Of a stretch of 64,000 bases of DNA, positions 19,339 through 29,300 are shown in pieces. The translations under genes and the position numbers were made by a program. The notes beneath the pieces were generated by a model. The model saw nothing but the letters and a program-made list of their open reading frames with translations. It was not told where the DNA came from and made no database searches. Source of the DNA: Caballeronia sordidicola (GTDB lineage: Bacteria > Pseudomonadota > Gammaproteobacteria > Burkholderiales > Burkholderiaceae); assembly GCF_002220365.1 (NCBI RefSeq), contig NZ_MTHB01000063.1, positions 124,001 through 188,000 of the forward strand, given 5' to 3'. How positions within the stretch are numbered: position 1 is the first letter of the stretch; every line of letters starts with the position of its first letter.

Positions 19339-19794
19339 GGGGCTTAAGCGTGGGGTATGCGAATTGCTAGAATTTGATGCGAAAAGTTTCAGCGGTGAAT
19401 GCTGCGTCTATAGTCGCTGTGTCGCTGTCTCGTTGCGCTGTCTCGTCCATAACAGGGCGTGCGGGGCTTGGCGAGGCCGGGTGAATTTACGCCAGACGCG
19501 TTGCGCATCAATCTTGGCCGCCCGGCCACCGTTATACCAGACCAGTGGCCGCATGCTCTGGTTGCCAGCGCCACGGACCTGAAACCGCTGACAGCCGTGA
19601 ATTCCCGTGAGTCCGAATCCGCTGCCGGAAAAGACGCGAACGCGAGCACGTACACGCCCGCGGCCTGACGCACGAGAATCAGCTCACTAAACAGCGCGAG
19701 AAACAGACGAAACGCAGGGTCTGCAACCCGGAATCCAGCGCTCGGCGCCATTCACCTTGAGACTATCAAGATTCACTCGGAGTTCGCCATAGCA
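19339..19794. other. Intergenic region between divergent GT2 gene and broken GT4 gene
   Basis: No recognisable gene. Open frames on both strands are short and lack family similarity. It contains a few short repeats of GTCGCTGT type near 19420-19450 and must carry the promoter of the minus-strand GT2 gene. Confidence 0.4.
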
Positions 19795-20110
19795 ATGAAA
19801 CCGCTGAGAATTCTACACAGCGAATCGTCCAACGGGTGGGGCGGTCAGGAACATCGGACGTTCAAGGAGATGCTCGCGCGGCGCGAACGCGGTCATACGC
19901 TCGAACTTGTGTGCGTGGCGGGTGCGCGGCACGGCGAGCGTCTTCGGGCGGAAGGCTTTACAGTCCACACCACGACCATGCGTTCAGGCGCCGACGTCAA
20001 CGCTGCGCACATGCGCCACATTCTCAAGCAAGGCCGCTTCGATATGCTAAGTACTCACAGTGGCCGCGACAGCCCGCTCAGCGGCGCTGCCGCGCGGTAC
20101 TCGGGCACAG
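19795..20110 (+). pseudogene. 5' end of a GT4 glycosyltransferase, truncated by deletion
   Basis: The frame starts MKPLRILHSESSNGWGGQEH and continues through FDMLSTHSGRDSPLSGAAAR, which is the donor-side start of GT4 transferases (compare family form LHSExSxGWGGQE and NTHSGRDxxLAG). Similarity ends near 20100, after about 100 residues, and the frame stops at 20149. The remaining two thirds, including the donor-binding motif, are missing. The next bases are the end of a different gene, so an internal deletion is the simplest explanation. Confidence 0.75.
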
Positions 20111-20351
20111 CTTCACGACCCGCTTGCGGATGCGGTGGAAGCATTCGATGAATACGGCGTGACGCTGACCGGTTTCGACGCGCTGCAACCCGCCGATCTG
20201 ATCGTCCTGGCGGTTCCGCATCGCGATTTCCTGGTGGAACCGGACGCGTTGCTGGCGCTGGCGAACCTAGGCGCCGTGTTCGCCGATGTCAAAATCCAGC
20301 CTGCCGATCGACGCCATCATTGCGGCCGATCTTGTAGCATGGAGGCTATGA
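20105..20351 (+). pseudogene. 3' end of a nucleotide-sugar dehydrogenase (UDP-sugar dehydrogenase C-terminal domain)
   Basis: Without a start, the plus strand reads AQLHDPLADAVEAFDEYGV, then LIVLAVPHRDFL and GAVFADVK, which match the UDP-binding C-terminal domain of WecC/TviB-type dehydrogenases (DPLA, HEYGI, VLAVAHREF, VFDVK). After FADVK an extra base in an A-run shifts the frame; reading the other frame gives SSLPIDAIIAADLVAWRL and a stop at 20349-20351, as expected for the family C-terminus. The N-terminal NAD-binding and central domains are gone. This is the distal half of the deletion that truncated the preceding gene. Confidence 0.75.
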
Positions 20352-20420
20352 AAACGCGGAAAACCCGGGCTCAGCGCGACCAACCGGCATAATCTGGATT
20401 TAACGTAGGAACGCCACCCG

Positions 20421-21557
20421 ATGAGCCGACTTTCCGGACGCGTGCGCATCTTCGCTCGCGCGTTGCCCCGGCTGGCGTTGAAGCCGCTGCGCCGCAAGCC
20501 TCAAGTCTTGAAGCGCATCCTGATCGCGCACCATTTGCTGCTCGGCGACACGCTGCTACTCACGCCGCTCGTCGCGAAACTACGCGCACAGCATCCTGGC
20601 GCGCAGATCGTGCTGACCTGCCCCAAGCCGATCGTGCCGCTCTATGCGGGCAGGCCGTTTGGCATCGAAGTCATCCCCTTCGATCCGCGCGATTTCCGCT
20701 CGGTCAATGCGGTGCTGCGTTCGGGGCCGTACGATCTCGGTATCGTGGCCGGGGATAATCGACACGCGTGGCTTGCATTGGCCGCGGGGTGCCGCTGGAT
20801 CGTCGGGCATGCTGCGGACACGCCGGCCTGGAAAAATGCGCCGCTCGACGAAGCAGTGCCGTATCCCGACGTGGCCGCAGCATGGGCGGATCTCGCGACC
20901 GAACTGGTGGCGGGGCCGCCGCCGCGGCCGTATCGGCTGAGCGACTGGCCGGCGCCTGCGCCCGCCGCGTTTTCAGAACCTGACGCGCGCGTGTTGCGAA
21001 GTCCTTACGTGGTGTTACATCCGGGTGCGAGCACGGCGGTCAAACGCTGGCCCGATGACCGCTGGAAAGCACTGGCGGCGTTCGTCGAAGCACGGGGTTT
21101 CACGCCTGTGTGGAGTGGCGGCCCGAGCGAGACGGCGCTGATCGATGCCATTGATCCCGATGCCCGCTATCCAAATTTCGCGGGCCGGATCGATCTGGGA
21201 CAGGTGTGGCATCTGTTCTCCGGCGCGCGGGCGATCGTCTGTCCCGACACGGGCGTGGCACACCTCGGGCGTCTGACCGGCGTGCCGACGGTTACATTAT
21301 TCGGCCCCGGTAACGCGCTGATACATGGCGCGGGAAATTACTGGCGCGATGCGCCGTTCATGCCGGTTACTATCGCGGACATGCCGTGCCGCGACGAACC
21401 GAATATTTTCAGACGGCACGTGGCTTGGGCTCGCCGCTGTGACCGCAACGCGACAACGTGCGTCGCATGGCGCGGTGACCATGCGGACTGCATGGGATTT
21501 ATTTCGCTTGAGGTCGTCTGCAACAGCTTGCAGGCGGTCCTTCCGGGAGTGCAATGA
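20421..21557 (+). CDS. Glycosyltransferase family 9 (heptosyltransferase-like)
   Basis: Lipopolysaccharide heptosyltransferase-like protein of 378 residues. It has the GT9 N-terminus RILIAHHLLLGDTLLLTPLV, the donor-binding segment VVLHPGASTAVKRWPDDRWK around residue 200, and AIVCPDTGVAHLGRLTGVPT followed by TLFGPGN near residue 275. The C-terminal Cys-rich part (CDRNATTCVAWRGDHADCM) is less usual. It overlaps the ligase gene by ATGA, implying a joint operon with it. Confidence 0.87.
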   Translation: MSRLSGRVRIFARALPRLALKPLRRKPQVLKRILIAHHLLLGDTLLLTPLVAKLRAQHPGAQIVLTCPKPIVPLYAGRPFGIEVIPFDPRDFRSVNAVLRSGPYDLGIVAGDNRHAWLALAAGCRWIVGHAADTPAWKNAPLDEAVPYPDVAAAWADLATELVAGPPPRPYRLSDWPAPAPAAFSEPDARVLRSPYVVLHPGASTAVKRWPDDRWKALAAFVEARGFTPVWSGGPSETALIDAIDPDARYPNFAGRIDLGQVWHLFSGARAIVCPDTGVAHLGRLTGVPTVTLFGPGNALIHGAGNYWRDAPFMPVTIADMPCRDEPNIFRRHVAWARRCDRNATTCVAWRGDHADCMGFISLEVVCNSLQAVLPGVQ

Positions 21558-22843
21558 CGAAGACGTGCAAGCAGGTGGAACGCGTTCTGTGGGTGGCGTG
21601 TCCAGTGATTATGTTTGTCGCGATGTTTGCCCACATGACTGCGCTCGAGAACATGGCGCTGGTGCTGGTGGGTATCGGCACGATCGCCGCGGCTTGTTCT
21701 TCGGCGCGGCCGTCGCCGCTGCACTGGCCGCTGCTGTGGCCTATCGTGGCCTGGAGTGCGTGGGCGCTTGCGTCCATCGCGTGGTCGCCATATCCGCGCG
21801 ACAGCATGCACGCCTGGCTCGACGAAGTGTTGTATCCGCTGGTGTCGTTCTTCGCGTTCTGGCTAATGGGCACGCGCACGACCAAGCCCGAGCGGATGGT
21901 GTTGATAAACTGGGTGGCCTGCGTGCTGCTGGCCGCCGGCAGCCTGTATTACTGGGGCCGTTTGCAGCCTCCCACGAATCCCACTGACCTCCTTCTCCAC
22001 TATTACAACCGCGTTGGCCACACGAGCACGCTTGTCATCTTTTCGATGACGCTCTTCACCGGCCTGATGCTGAACCGCCGCTGGTGGCCGATCGGCCTGA
22101 GCGGGCTGGTGCTTGCTCTGGTCATTGGGCTGGCAACGCTCAACCGTTTCTTCTGGCCGGCCGCGGCCGTGACGCTCGTGATTGCGTGTTACCCGTTGTA
22201 CCGGAAACACGTACTGGTCGCGGGCGTGTGCGTGGCGGTGATCTGCGTGGCGGCGATCGGCACGCTCGAATTGAGCGCGCGGCTGCGTTACGGCCATTCC
22301 ATGCCGAAACCTGCTGCACGGGAGCTGAAGGTAGGCGGGGACCAGATGTACGTACCCGAGGCGCTGGCAGGCATTGGCGACGTCATGTCTTCCGATACCC
22401 GTCCCAAACTGTGGGCGTTCTACGGCCGGGAAGGGGAGTCGCATACGTGGACGGGCATTGGTTTCGGCAAGCCGTTGCCGGGGCGGGTATTTCAAAACGA
22501 AATACCGCCTGCGTTGTTGGAGACTGAACCCCAGGCGCTCACGCATGCGCACAACCTGTTTTTGAATACGTGGCTGGAGACGGGGATAGTGGGCGTGGTG
22601 CTGGAGGCTGCGTTGCTGATTGCGTTGATCCGGCGATTTTGGCGGCTGCGGCATGTGGTGCCCTGGCTGAGTGCGGCGGGCATGGCGCTGGTCATCGGAA
22701 TGATTGCAAAGAATTTCACCGACGACTTCATGTGGCAGACCACCGCGCTTGCCTTTTGGTGTTTTTCAGGGTTCCTGCTCGGTCGCGGCGAGCGCTTGGC
22801 GGGGAGGGTGGCGCCGGCGCGACGCGCTTTGTCGCAGCAGTAG
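21554..22843 (+). CDS. O-antigen ligase-like polytopic membrane protein (Wzy_C domain)
   Basis: A 429-residue inner-membrane protein with about ten to twelve predicted hydrophobic segments, a large periplasmic loop around residues 245-335, and the ligase/polymerase hallmark QALTHAHNLFLNTWLETGIV near residue 325. Family knowledge places it as WaaL-type O-antigen ligase or related polymerase that transfers glycan from undecaprenyl diphosphate. Its start overlaps the GT9 stop. WaaL and Wzy cannot be told apart reliably from sequence alone; the position before msbA favours ligase. Confidence 0.8.
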   Translation: MTKTCKQVERVLWVACPVIMFVAMFAHMTALENMALVLVGIGTIAAACSSARPSPLHWPLLWPIVAWSAWALASIAWSPYPRDSMHAWLDEVLYPLVSFFAFWLMGTRTTKPERMVLINWVACVLLAAGSLYYWGRLQPPTNPTDLLLHYYNRVGHTSTLVIFSMTLFTGLMLNRRWWPIGLSGLVLALVIGLATLNRFFWPAAAVTLVIACYPLYRKHVLVAGVCVAVICVAAIGTLELSARLRYGHSMPKPAARELKVGGDQMYVPEALAGIGDVMSSDTRPKLWAFYGREGESHTWTGIGFGKPLPGRVFQNEIPPALLETEPQALTHAHNLFLNTWLETGIVGVVLEAALLIALIRRFWRLRHVVPWLSAAGMALVIGMIAKNFTDDFMWQTTALAFWCFSGFLLGRGERLAGRVAPARRALSQQ

Positions 22844-22880
22844 CGGCACGACTTCAACCCTGCTGCGGCCCTCGCCGGGA

Positions 22881-22928
22881 CGTGCCTCTTGCCGTGCCTC
22901 TCACTGTGCCTCTTACTGCGCCTCTTAC
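22881..22928. repeat. 12-bp tandem array between ligase gene and msbA
   Basis: Four imperfect copies of TGTGCCTCTTAC lie 38 bp after the ligase stop and about 140 bp before msbA. No coding function is apparent, although the plus strand is open through it. Confidence 0.85.
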
Positions 22929-23066
22929 TGAGACAAGAGAGTCCGGCGCATTACAATAGCGGTTTGCCGTGTCGGCGGGGTTCAGCGCGCTCAGAGCCGC
23001 CCCAAGAGCAGGGTCAGTCCTGCTCCGCCCGCCTTCCCACCCCGGATCCACGACTAAGGAAACCTT

Positions 23067-24851
23067 TTGAGTCAGAAGCCAACTTTGAGCAAGACGATCG
23101 GCAGCGGGCAGACCACGTCGCCGGCCGCCGTGATGAGCCGGCTCTGGCCGTACATCCGTCCCCTGATCTGGATTGTCGCGTTGGGCTTGATCTCCATGGG
23201 TTTCGTCGCCGCGAGTGAGGCCGGAATCCCGATGCTGCTCAAGCCGCTGCTCGATCATGGCTTTGGCGCGAAAGGCAGCGCCAACGCCAAGTGGATCGTG
23301 CCGGCCGCCGTGGTCGGCCTGGCCGTCGTGCGGGGCGGCGCGCAGTACGCGTCAGGCTACTTGCTGGCCTATGTCACCAACAAGATCCTGCTCGAACTGC
23401 GTCTGAAGATGTTCGACCGGATGATTCACACCAGCGCCGGTTTCTTCCAGCGGGAAACGGCCAGCACGATCATCAACGCCATCGTGTTCGAGGTGAACCA
23501 GATCCTCAACGTGCTCCAGAGCGTAGTCGTCACACTTGTGCGCGACTCGCTGACTGTTGTGTTCCTGCTCGGCTACCTGTTCATCCTCAATTGGCGGCTG
23601 ACGCTGGTGATCGCGGTGATCCTGCCGGCTATCGGCTGGCTGGTGAGCAAGATCAATCGCCGGTTGCGGCGGCTCAATCGCGAGTCGCAGTTGCTGACGA
23701 ACGAACTGTCGTACATCGTGGAAGAAACCGTTGGCGGTTATAAGGTCGTCAAGGTGCACAACGGTCAGCGCTACGAAAACGACCGTTTCACCGAAATGAG
23801 CAATCGCCTGCGCGGTTACCAGATGCGCATGACGGTGTCCGGCGGTCTCGCGCAGCCGCTCACGCAGTTCCTGGCATCGATTGCGCTCGCGATCGTGATC
23901 ACCATCGCCGTGGTGCAGTCGGCAAACGACCAGACGACCGTCGGCGGGTTCGTGGCGTTCGTCACGTCCATGCTGCTGGTCATCTCGCCGCTCAAGCACC
24001 TGATCGATATCAACCAGCCGCTGCAGCGCGGCATGACGGCGGCGGAACTGATCTTCGGTCTTATCGATGAACCCGCCGAGCCCGAAGGCGGCGGCCGGCC
24101 GCTCGAGCGCGCTCGCGGTGAGGTGGAGTTCCGGGAGGTGTCGTTCAGTTATGGATCGACCGGGACGCCAACGCTCGATGCGATCTCGTTCAAGATCGCT
24201 CCCGGCGAAATGGTGGCGCTGGCCGGTGCGTCGGGAAGCGGCAAGACCACGCTGGTCAACCTGTTGCCTCGTTTCTTCGATCCCGCCAGCGGCGCAGTAC
24301 TGGTCGACGGCGTGCCGCTCACCGAGTACAGCCTGCACGATTTGCGCGGACAAATGGCGATGGTGAGCCAGGACGTCGTGCTCTTCAACGACACGATCGC
24401 GGCCAACGTTGCGTACGGCCAGACCCCGGATCGCGAGCGGGTGATGGCGGCGCTGGCTGCGGCGAATCTCGCCGATGTCGTCGCGGCCATGCCCGAGGGC
24501 GTGGACACACGCGTGGGCGGCAATGGCATGCGCCTGTCGGGCGGGCAGCGGCAGCGGCTGGCAATTGCTCGGGCGATCTACAAGGACGCACCTATTCTGA
24601 TCCTGGACGAAGCGACGTCCGCGCTCGATTCCGAGTCCGAACGGCACGTGCAGGAAGCCTTGGAAACACTGATGAAGGGGCGCACGACGCTGGTGATTGC
24701 GCACCGCCTTTCGACCATTGAACGTGCCGACCGGATTCTGGTGATGGACGCCGGGAAAATCGCGGAGCACGGCAGCCACGCCGAATTGCTGCGCCAGAAC
24801 GGGCTGTACGCAAACCTTCACCGGATCCAGTATCAGCAGCAGGCAGCCTGA
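23067..24851 (+). CDS. msbA: Lipid A export ATP-binding/permease protein MsbA
   Basis: ABC transporter that flips lipid A-core across the inner membrane; acts as a homodimer. The 594-residue half-transporter has an N-terminal six-helix domain and a C-terminal nucleotide-binding domain: Walker [11 protein letters not shown] (around residue 387), Q-loop [11 protein letters not shown], signature [15 protein letters not shown], Walker [13 protein letters not shown], and the H-loop [14 protein letters not shown]. The start is a TTG at 23067 with AAGGA six bases before it; no ATG gives the expected N-terminus with a ribosome site. A terminator follows. Confidence 0.94.
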   Translation: MSQKPTLSKTIGSGQTTSPAAVMSRLWPYIRPLIWIVALGLISMGFVAASEAGIPMLLKPLLDHGFGAKGSANAKWIVPAAVVGLAVVRGGAQYASGYLLAYVTNKILLELRLKMFDRMIHTSAGFFQRETASTIINAIVFEVNQILNVLQSVVVTLVRDSLTVVFLLGYLFILNWRLTLVIAVILPAIGWLVSKINRRLRRLNRESQLLTNELSYIVEETVGGYKVVKVHNGQRYENDRFTEMSNRLRGYQMRMTVSGGLAQPLTQFLASIALAIVITIAVVQSANDQTTVGGFVAFVTSMLLVISPLKHLIDINQPLQRGMTAAELIFGLIDEPAEPEGGGRPLERARGEVEFREVSFSYGSTGTPTLDAISFKIAPGEMVALAGASGSGKTTLVNLLPRFFDPASGAVLVDGVPLTEYSLHDLRGQMAMVSQDVVLFNDTIAANVAYGQTPDRERVMAALAAANLADVVAAMPEGVDTRVGGNGMRLSGGQRQRLAIARAIYKDAPILILDEATSALDSESERHVQEALETLMKGRTTLVIAHRLSTIERADRILVMDAGKIAEHGSHAELLRQNGLYANLHRIQYQQQAA

Positions 24852-24873
24852 CGCTTTTTCGTTTTAATCGATG

Positions 24874-24908
24874 CGCGCCCCTGGTCGGAACGGCTACGGG
24901 CGCGTTTT
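24874..24908 (+). terminator. Probable rho-independent terminator after msbA
   Basis: Perfect 7-bp arms CGCGCCC and GGGCGCG with a 17-base loop, followed by TTTT, 23 bp after the msbA stop. The long loop makes it only moderately convincing. Confidence 0.6.
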
Positions 24909-25007
24909 GTTTTGGGGAGCGTGCAGGCGCCCGCTCCGCTATGAACGAACGGGTTTGCGAACCCGCCGCGCGTTATCCAGCCCCGCAGGCCAGGGCGATC
25001 CATTGCA

Positions 25008-25646
25008 CTATGGACGAACAGCCGCCGTTGGAGTGGCCGTCGCGCGTCTTTGCAGCTTCTTGCGATACATCAACGTCCATACCGTGAGCGCGCCATAGAT
25101 GGCATAGCCGATGAACGGCGAAACGACCAGGAAACGCTCGATCGGCCAGTGCCACGCCAGCCAGCTTCGAAGCGCATTCTCGCCCGTCAGGCCGAGACCC
25201 CAAACGGCCGTCATCAGACGAATCGATCGACGCAGCGCAGGACGCTCATCCCAGAGCGCTTCGAAGCGTGCCGCGCCACCTTCGCCTTCACGCGCGACGG
25301 TTGCCCGAGCGAGGTAAAAGGTGAGCGGACGCCGCATTGCGAGGGACAGCAGGAACACGATGCCGATAGCACCGGAGGCCATCGATTCACGCATCAGCAG
25401 CAACCGTGGACTGCCCCCGAGCGCCATCAGTACGACGGACAGCGCGATCCCGAGCAGGACCAGCACGCTGAGGGCATCGACGCGACGGGTTCTCGCGAAC
25501 TCCACGAGGCTCCAGACGACAGGGGGCACCGCAGAGGCGTACAGCGCGCCGAGCTCGCCCCAATGCGGCAACGCGAGCCGATACGCAAGCCACGGCAATA
25601 CGAGATTGACTCCGAGTTCAACGACAAGACCTGCGCGTATCTTCAT
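25008..25646 (-). CDS. VC0807-like multi-pass membrane protein
   Basis: A 212-residue protein with about five to six hydrophobic segments: LVLPWLAYRLALPHWG, ALSVLVLLGIALSVVLMALG, GAIGIVFLLSLAMRRPLTFY and others. The segment SLAMRRPLTFYLAR resembles the VC0807 family of uncharacterised membrane proteins, for which I know no established function. The ATG at 25646 fits the first helix. The stop lies 157 bp from the msbA stop on the opposite strand, so the pair is convergent. Confidence 0.75.
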   Translation of the reverse strand: MKIRAGLVVELGVNLVLPWLAYRLALPHWGELGALYASAVPPVVWSLVEFARTRRVDALSVLVLLGIALSVVLMALGGSPRLLLMRESMASGAIGIVFLLSLAMRRPLTFYLARATVAREGEGGAARFEALWDERPALRRSIRLMTAVWGLGLTGENALRSWLAWHWPIERFLVVSPFIGYAIYGALTVWTLMYRKKLQRRATATPTAAVRP

Positions 25647-25695
25647 GGCGAAAGGGTGCTGAAAAAGAGAAGGGACAGCACGGCGCGAGCGATCC

Positions 25696-25998
25696 TCATT
25701 GCGTGAACACGGACACGATGATCGCCAGCCACAGCGCGCCTACGCCGCCCAAAAACGCGTGACGTGCGAGCCGCAAGCGGGACTCATCGTCTGGGCGCTG
25801 TGTGGGTGACGTGGCGAGCCAGGGCACCGAACCCAGGCATGCAAATCCGGCGAGTGCCAGCAGGGCGACGCAGACATCGCCTGAGCGCCAATGCGAGCCC
25901 TCATGAATACCCCAATAACCGAGGAACACGATACCAATGGAGAACACCGTCGATGCGGCCGAACTGAGTGCCTGGACTGATCCCGCTGGAAATTGCAT
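25696..25998 (-). CDS. Small hypothetical membrane protein
   Basis: A 100-residue protein starting MQFPAGSVQALSSAASTVFS, with hydrophobic stretches VFSIGIVFLGYWGI, VCVALLALAGFACLGSVPWL and FLGGVGALWLAIIVSVFTQ, so three membrane segments are likely. The ATG at 25998 follows GGGAGG at good distance; the longer open frame to 26145 lacks this. It lies 49 bp before the VC0807-like gene in the same direction, so the two may be co-transcribed. No family recognised. Confidence 0.65.
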   Translation of the reverse strand: MQFPAGSVQALSSAASTVFSIGIVFLGYWGIHEGSHWRSGDVCVALLALAGFACLGSVPWLATSPTQRPDDESRLRLARHAFLGGVGALWLAIIVSVFTQ

Positions 25999-26183
25999 GA
26001 CCTGCCTCCCGACACGCGTGAAAGCACGCGAGATGTCGCCATCATAGGTGAAACGGATCGGGGGAAAGGGGATGCTGCAAAGGTCGAGCGGGAGTGCCGG
26101 CGCCTGGAGGCGGCGCATCGGGTCAGGCTCAGCGATTGTCTCCACGTAGCGCGCTTTCGCTCATGCTTTTCGCACATGATTTT

Positions 26184-26213
26184 CGCTCGTGATCTCGCTC
26201 GTGATCTCGCTCG
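26184..26213. repeat. 12-bp tandem repeat (CGCTCGTGATCT)
   Basis: Two exact copies and a half copy, with a degenerate copy just upstream. Lies in the spacer between the small membrane gene and the RND pump end. Confidence 0.85.
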
Positions 26214-26253
26214 CGCCGTCAAGGGCAGAACCCACCCCCGAAGCGCGCGAAAT

Positions 26254-26304
26254 TATCCCTCTCCGCTATCCCTCTCCGCTATTCCTCTTCGCTATCCCTC
26301 TTGC
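26254..26304. repeat. 13-bp tandem array overlapping the stop of the RND gene
   Basis: Four imperfect copies of TATCCCTCTCCGC. The stop codon of the RND gene (26292-26294, TAG on the minus strand) lies inside the array, so the last residues of the pump are encoded by repeat units. Confidence 0.85.
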
Positions 26305-29300
26305 GAGCCTTGAACGTCGCGACGCGGCGCCTCGGACTCTACGTCTGCCGTGACCTTCTCCCGTGTCATCGACCTCACGCGGTCTTGAATAAACCGTTGC
26401 CCCGACACGACGATATAAAACGCAAGCGGCGTGAACACCAGCCCCAGCACGGTCGCTGTAATAGCACCGCCGAATACGCCGGTCCCGATCGATCGCCGGC
26501 TCTCCGCCCCGGCGCCGCTGGACGCGAGCAAAGGCACGACGCCCAACAAAAACGCCGCCGATGTCATCACGATCGGCCGGAAGCGCGCACTTGCCGCCGC
26601 GACAATTGCGTCCTTCAACGGCGCGCCATCGGCGTACAGGGTGCGCGCGAACTGCACGATCAGGATCGCGTTTTTCGCCGATAACCCAATCACCGTGATC
26701 ATGCCGACCTTGAAGTAGACATCGTTCGGCATGCCGCGCAGAAGCATCGCGATCACTGCGCCAATCACGCCCAGCGGCACGATCGTCAGCACCGCGAGCG
26801 GAATGGTCCAGCTCTCGTAAAGCGCCGCGAGCGCCATGAACACGGCCAGTAGCGACAAGCCAATCAGGATGGGCGTCAGGCGCGCGGCACGCGTCTCTTC
26901 AAGCGCCGAGTCGGTCCAGTCGAAACCCACGCCCACCGGCAGCGCTTGCGCGAGCCGCTCCATCTCGGCCATCGCCGCGCCGGAGCTGATGCCGTTGGCG
27001 GGACGGCCGCTGACATCGAGTGAAGGCGAACCGTTATAGCGCGTGAGGACCGTCGGTCCGGTCGTCCAGTGCAGCGCCGCCACGGACGACAACGGCACCA
27101 TCTGCCCCGCGGCATTACGCACCGAGAGGTTCATGAGACTGTCTTCGGTCATGCGCGACGACGCGTCGGCGGCGACCATCACGCGGCGCATACGGCCGCC
27201 CGAAGGGAAGTCGTCGATATACGACGAGCCAAAGGTGTTCCCGAGCGCGTCGCCGATCTTGTCGAACGAAACGCCCAGCGCATAAGCCTTCGCGCGGTCA
27301 ACGTCCAGTACGATGCGCGGCGCGTCCGGCAACGCTTCCGAGTGCACATCGGCGAAAGCGGGATTGTTGCGAGCCTGCTGGAAGAGTTGTTCGCGTGCGG
27401 CGCTCAGCGCTGCAATGCCAATGCCGCCGCGATCTTCCAGCCGCATCACAAACCCTTCCGAATGGCCCATGCCGGGCACCGACGGCGGCATCTGGGCAGC
27501 CACGTCGCCATCCATGATCTTCGAGAGCGAGCGGTTCAGCGTGTCGCGCAGCGTGGCCGCGTCGGCGTCCCGCGCTGACCAGTCCTTCAGATCGACAAAA
27601 CACATGGCCACGTTCTGGCCGCTGCCCTGGAAACTCCAGCCAACCACACTCGTCACGTTCGCCACCGCCGGCTCGCGTTTCAGGATCGCTTCCGCCTGCT
27701 CGACGACGGCGAGCGTGCGGGCCTGCGTAGCGCCTGCCGGCAATTGCACCATCACCTGGAGCTGCGCCTGGTCTTCCTGAGGCAAGAAGCCGCCCGGCAT
27801 ATGCAGATAGAGCGCTGCGCACGCGCCGGCCAGCACGAGATACACCACGAACATGGGACCCGCGCGGCGCAGCACACGTGCAACGAGCCCGCGATATCCC
27901 CGCGAGGTCCAGTCGAAGGCCGCCGTGAAGCCGAACGAACGGTTACTGGCCTCGTGTGAACCGCGCGAGCCATGCGATCCGTGAGCACCATGCCGCAAGG
28001 CACTCCGCGGTGGCGCTTTCAGGAGGGTCGCGCACAGCGCCGGCGTCAGTGAAAGGGCCGTGAACGCGGACACGAGAATGGACGCGATCATCGCGACCGT
28101 GAACTGCCGGTAAATCCCGCCGACACTGCCGGGAAAAAACGCCATCGGCACGAATACGGCGGTCAGCACGGCGGTAATACCGACGATCGCGCTGCCCATC
28201 TGCTGCATCGCCCGGCGCGTGGCCGCGCGTGGCGCAAGACCCTCTTCGCGCATCACGCGATCGACGTTCTCGACCACGACAATGGCATCGTCGACCAGGA
28301 TCCCGATCGCCAGCACCATCGCGAACATGGTGAACACGTTGATCGACATGCCGAGCACATAAAGCGCCAGCAGCGAGCCGGTCAACGCAACCGGAATGAC
28401 CACGGTGGGTATCAGCGCATAACGCAGGTCGCGCAGGAATAACCACATGACCAGGAACACCAGCAGCACGGCTTCGAAGAGTGTCAGCGCCACTTCGTGC
28501 AGCGCGACGTGGACGAACTTGGAACTGTCGAACGGAATCTCCACGGCCGTGCCCGGCGGCAGGCTACGCGACAGTTCCGCAAGCTTCGCGCGGATCGCGC
28601 CGGAGGTTTCCATCGCGTTGCCTTGCGGTGAGAGCCGGATACCGACCGTTGCCGCTGACTTGCCGTTCAGCCGCGAAAACGACGCGTAGCTGTCGCGGCC
28701 CAGTTCCACCCGCGCGACATCCTTTAACCGAACAGCCGATCCATCCGTGCGCGCTTTCAGCACGATCTCGCCGAATTCGGCCGGCGAGATCAATTGCCCC
28801 CTGACCGTGACCGACGCCGTCAATTGCTGGCCGGTGACGAATGGCACGTCGCCGAGCGTGCCGGCCGTGACCGTCGCGTTTTGCGCTGCGATGGCCTGCG
28901 TGACATCGGCGGCGGCGAGGTTGTATTCGCGCAGTTTCATCGGGTCGATCCAGACCCGCAACGCCTCTCCGGCATCCCACAATTCGGCTGAGCCAACGCC
29001 CGGCGCGCGCTTCAGGTCGCGCAGCATATAGCGGTTGACGTAGTCGCTCAGTTCCACGGAATCGCGGCGTCCATCAGTGGACGTGAGCGCGACGAGCATC
29101 AGGAATGTGCCCGTCGACTTGAAGACGCTGATGCCTTGCTGCACGACTTGCTGGGGCAGGCGTGACTCGATCTGCTTCATCCGGTTCTGGACATCGACCA
29201 TGGCGATGTCCGGGTTGGTACCCGCCGAAAACGTGGCCGCGATCTCGAGTTCGCCCAGGCTGTCGCTGGTGGTTTCGTAGTATTGCAAGCCTTCGGCGCC

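Noticed and set aside
23352..24821. 489-residue open frame opposite msbA
   Set aside because: Antisense shadow of the ABC transporter, rich in His/Arg/Gln with no motif.
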